DNA from: JBBDSH01 sp040905045
GTDB taxonomy: Bacteria > Pseudomonadota > Gammaproteobacteria > Eutrophobiales > Eutrophobiaceae
DNA: 64,000 bases
Reading direction: 5' to 3'
NCBI GenBank assembly: GCA_040905045.1
Contig: JBBDSH010000091.1
Span: forward strand, 1-64,000
Within the stretch, counting starts at the first letter, position 1, and each line of letters begins with the position of its first letter. Shown piece after piece: positions 62,284 through 64,000 of the stretch. The notes beneath the pieces are model-generated. The model was not told the origin of the DNA and made no database searches. It saw only the letters and a list, made by a program, of their open reading frames with translations. Position numbers and translations under genes: made by a program.

Positions 62284-63410
62284 AGATGCTTCTCGTAGAT
62301 TCGATAGCGCTTATAGACTGTACTTCCGACAGTATCCAGAATACCGCGCATGGGTTTGTTGTCCTCCAGAATCCAGGACATCTCCACTTCCCTGATACCA
62401 TGATTGATCACCGGCAGTAGCGTCTGGTCGATCACCATGAAGGCCAGCGCGATGCCCATAGGCGTATTCTGGTAGCGTTTGCGTACTCCCATCAACGGTA
62501 CTCTCCCCGTCCGTATCCGGCGATTCCGCAGTTGCCTGATCAGATGCAACCAGCCTTTCGGCAGCAACTTTCCGTCAATTTCACCGACCACTTCATTGAG
62601 ATTGGGCAGGACGACCGTGAAGGCTGCCGGCTCGCCGTCAACCTCCGCCACCTGGATAAAATCACGGGGAACAAACAACCTCAGGCCGGTACCGATATCG
62701 GCAAACTCCTCCCGCGTAAAAGGCACAAAACCCCAGTTTTCCGACCAGGCATCATTGAATATATCCCGCAATGTTTCCATTTCTTCAGCAAACCTTTTAC
62801 GGTCCAGAGGCCGCAGACGGACACGCGTGGAGTAACGTTCAACCAGTCTTTTCATTACTGCAGGTGTCTCGAAATCCGTGTGTATCCAGTAGGCAAGCAG
62901 GTCCCGCGCAGGCGCATATCCCTGCCTTTCAATCAGCCGGCCGTAACATTCCCTTGAATGCGGCATCATAATCACCGGCGGTGTATCGAATCCATCAACG
63001 AGTATGCCGCAGTCATGGTTAATGGAAAAATTGAACGGCCCGGTTATCAGTTTTGTACCGTGATCACGCAGCCAGTCTTCCGCAGTCTGAAATAATAGTT
63101 CGGCTACGGCGGGATCGTCTTCACATTCAAAAAAACCGAAATGACCGGTTGCCGCATGATATTGCCGGCGATGCAGGTGATCGATCTGGGCGCTGATCCT
63201 GCCGGCCGGTTTTCCATTCCGGAATACCAGCCAGGCCTGCCATTCCGCATGCCTGAAATAGGGATTGAAACGGGAAAGATGAATGCGCCGTTCAAGATAC
63301 AGGGGCGGGACCCATGCGGGATCATCCCGATAAAGATACCCGGGGAGTTCGATGAAGGACGCAATGTCACTCCGGCTTTCGACCGGCTGCACAGTGATCG
63401 TATCTGACAT
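62280..63410 (-). CDS. GNAT-like acyltransferase-fold protein, first gene before lptF
   Basis: This 376-residue protein begins TITVQPVESRSDIASFIELPGYLYRDDPAWVPPL, an N-terminus common to a widespread uncharacterised family with GNAT-like fold. Further segments are WLVFRNGKPAGRISAQIDHLH, FGFFECEDDPAVAELLF and GPFNFSINHDCGILVDGFDTPP. I start at ATG 63410 because the family begins there; the longer frame has no support. It overlaps lptF by TTGA and heads the run GNAT-lptF-lptG-dagK-tam41-like, so a lipid or envelope role is plausible but unproven. Confidence 0.75.
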   Translation of the reverse strand: MSDTITVQPVESRSDIASFIELPGYLYRDDPAWVPPLYLERRIHLSRFNPYFRHAEWQAWLVFRNGKPAGRISAQIDHLHRRQYHAATGHFGFFECEDDPAVAELLFQTAEDWLRDHGTKLITGPFNFSINHDCGILVDGFDTPPVIMMPHSRECYGRLIERQGYAPARDLLAYWIHTDFETPAVMKRLVERYSTRVRLRPLDRKRFAEEMETLRDIFNDAWSENWGFVPFTREEFADIGTGLRLFVPRDFIQVAEVDGEPAAFTVVLPNLNEVVGEIDGKLLPKGWLHLIRQLRNRRIRTGRVPLMGVRKRYQNTPMGIALAFMVIDQTLLPVINHGIREVEMSWILEDNKPMRGILDTVGSTVYKRYRIYEKHL

Positions 63411-63818
63411 TAGTAAACCATATGAATCGGCACGCCGGCATCCGGAACCCGACTGTGGGAGAAAGCGGGTACGGCATGACCATGATAGCACAGGGCTGCC
63501 GGACTCCGGCTATGCTGCCTGTTCCCTGAACGGGGCGGCACAGAGACCCAGGCCGGATTCCGGGCCTGAAAGCAGAACCCGGGCCGGCAAGCATGCATTA
63601 CCTCACAAATCGGCTCCCCGGGGCTTGCATCGGAGCCAGAGAACTGACTTGATGGAAAATATATACCGATTATGAAAGGAAACTGGCGATGAAGGTCATA
63701 AATGCGATAAACTGCGCCAACTTCCAAGATGGTCCCCATGATGAATTTTTGCTGGCAACAGCGGGAAATTCATCATAAACTAGCACATTGCTCAAGAATC
63801 CTTTATATTATCAACAAG
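63411..63818. other. Divergent intergenic region with a palindrome
   Basis: This separates two divergent genes. It has an 11-bp perfect inverted repeat ATGATGAATTT (63738-63748) and AAATTCATCAT (63766-63776) with a 17-base loop, about 45-80 bases before the plus-strand start. This may be an operator. No gene was recognised in the rest. Confidence 0.45.
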
Positions 63819-64000
63819 ATGACAGATTCTCTTAACCAGGGGGGCGAAGCTCTGAGTTCAGCGATCAAGATGCCCGGAACCACGGGCCATCCGGTACGGA
63901 AACATGTACCTTCCGCAGACTCACCGGCTCCGGCCCCGGTGAAACCGACGCCGACCCGTAGCGGTCAGGTACAGCGTCTCGCTGATTTTGCCACGCTTAC
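63819..64000 (+). CDS. Start of a gene cut by the window end, possibly a fatty acyl-AMP ligase
   Basis: An open frame from ATG 63819 runs to the window edge (60 codons). The first 45 residues are rich in Pro, Ala and Thr (ADSPAPAPVKPTPTRSG) and look like a linker. They are followed by VQRLADFATL. The DFATL segment is reminiscent of the beginning of fatty acyl-AMP ligases that open polyketide or lipopeptide operons. That is a weak resemblance and the gene needs its downstream part to be named. Confidence 0.35.
   Translation, partial: MTDSLNQGGEALSSAIKMPGTTGHPVRKHVPSADSPAPAPVKPTPTRSGQVQRLADFATL

Noticed and set aside
1..64000. tRNA, rRNA, integrase, intact insertion sequence or prophage
   Set aside because: Looking through all intergenic stretches I found no cloverleaf-like sequence, no rRNA-like segment and no transposase, integrase or phage structural protein.

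Overview
The window looks like chromosomal DNA of a gammaproteobacterium, G+C rich, possibly of the Chromatiales kind. The evidence is the mix of fabA-fabB, lptF-lptG, djlA, a class III polyhydroxyalkanoate (PHA) synthase (phaE-phaC) and hopanoid genes. This placement is inferred from gene content only. I see no rRNA, tRNA, CRISPR array, prophage or intact insertion sequence.

Bases 1-11.8 kb are a nonulosonic acid (pseudaminic acid type) surface-sugar locus. An 11-gene minus-strand operon, mostly joined by 1-4 base overlaps, runs pseB-pseC-pseF-(Gfo/Idh oxidoreductase)-(class III aminotransferase)-pseG-(formyltransferase)-pseI-(N-acetyl sugar amidotransferase)-(methyltransferase)-(FAD oxidoreductase). 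The 3' part of a sialyltransferase-like gene lies convergent to it. No PseH-type acetyltransferase is visible. Bases 11.9-16.4 kb hold a TonB-dependent receptor, a YfiR-like protein and a membrane diguanylate cyclase.

Bases 16.7-24.4 kb carry hopanoid genes on the plus strand: a small lipoprotein, hpnL-like, a squalene synthase, hpnG-like, a phytanoyl-CoA-dioxygenase-like protein and hpnN. Bases 24.9-28.6 kb carry phaC, phaE, a phasin with a promoter overlapped by a palindrome, and ppa. Then come acs, lon (a non-canonical copy), ispG, fabA-fabB, a CPA-type antiporter, djlA, a small unknown gene and a metallo-hydrolase. At 41.8-45.8 kb there is a minus-strand run (sugar isomerase-like, GST, arfB, DUF938, DASS transporter). 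At 46-49.9 kb there are a GST, a YajG-like lipoprotein, a methyltransferase, a CmcJ/NvfI-type oxidoreductase, an unknown partner and a sulfotransferase remnant. At 49.9-56.0 kb there is an AddA/AddB-like helicase-nuclease pair, then egtD and a secreted endonuclease I. The last part (58.2-63.4 kb, minus) is a GNAT-like gene, lptF, lptG, a diacylglycerol kinase-like gene and a Tam41/Mmp37-like cytidylyltransferase. A plus-strand gene begins at 63819 and leaves the window.

The gaps between genes are rich in structured repeats. There are three elements bounded by exactly 21-bp perfect inverted repeats whose sequence differs at each site. There are two elements bracketed by opposed GGAGTGA-like heptamer arrays that also encode the last codons of neighbouring genes. 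There are four copies of a CGCCAAG/GCAAAG repeat, one of which abuts a DinB-family gene remnant and one of which reaches into the 5' end of phaE. A small hairpin family (core CCGGATCAAGTCCGG followed by ACAGGCT) is nested in several of these. The items I would look at first are the Tam41-like/diacylglycerol kinase pair, the 21-bp inverted-repeat elements, the phasin operator and the unusual pse locus.
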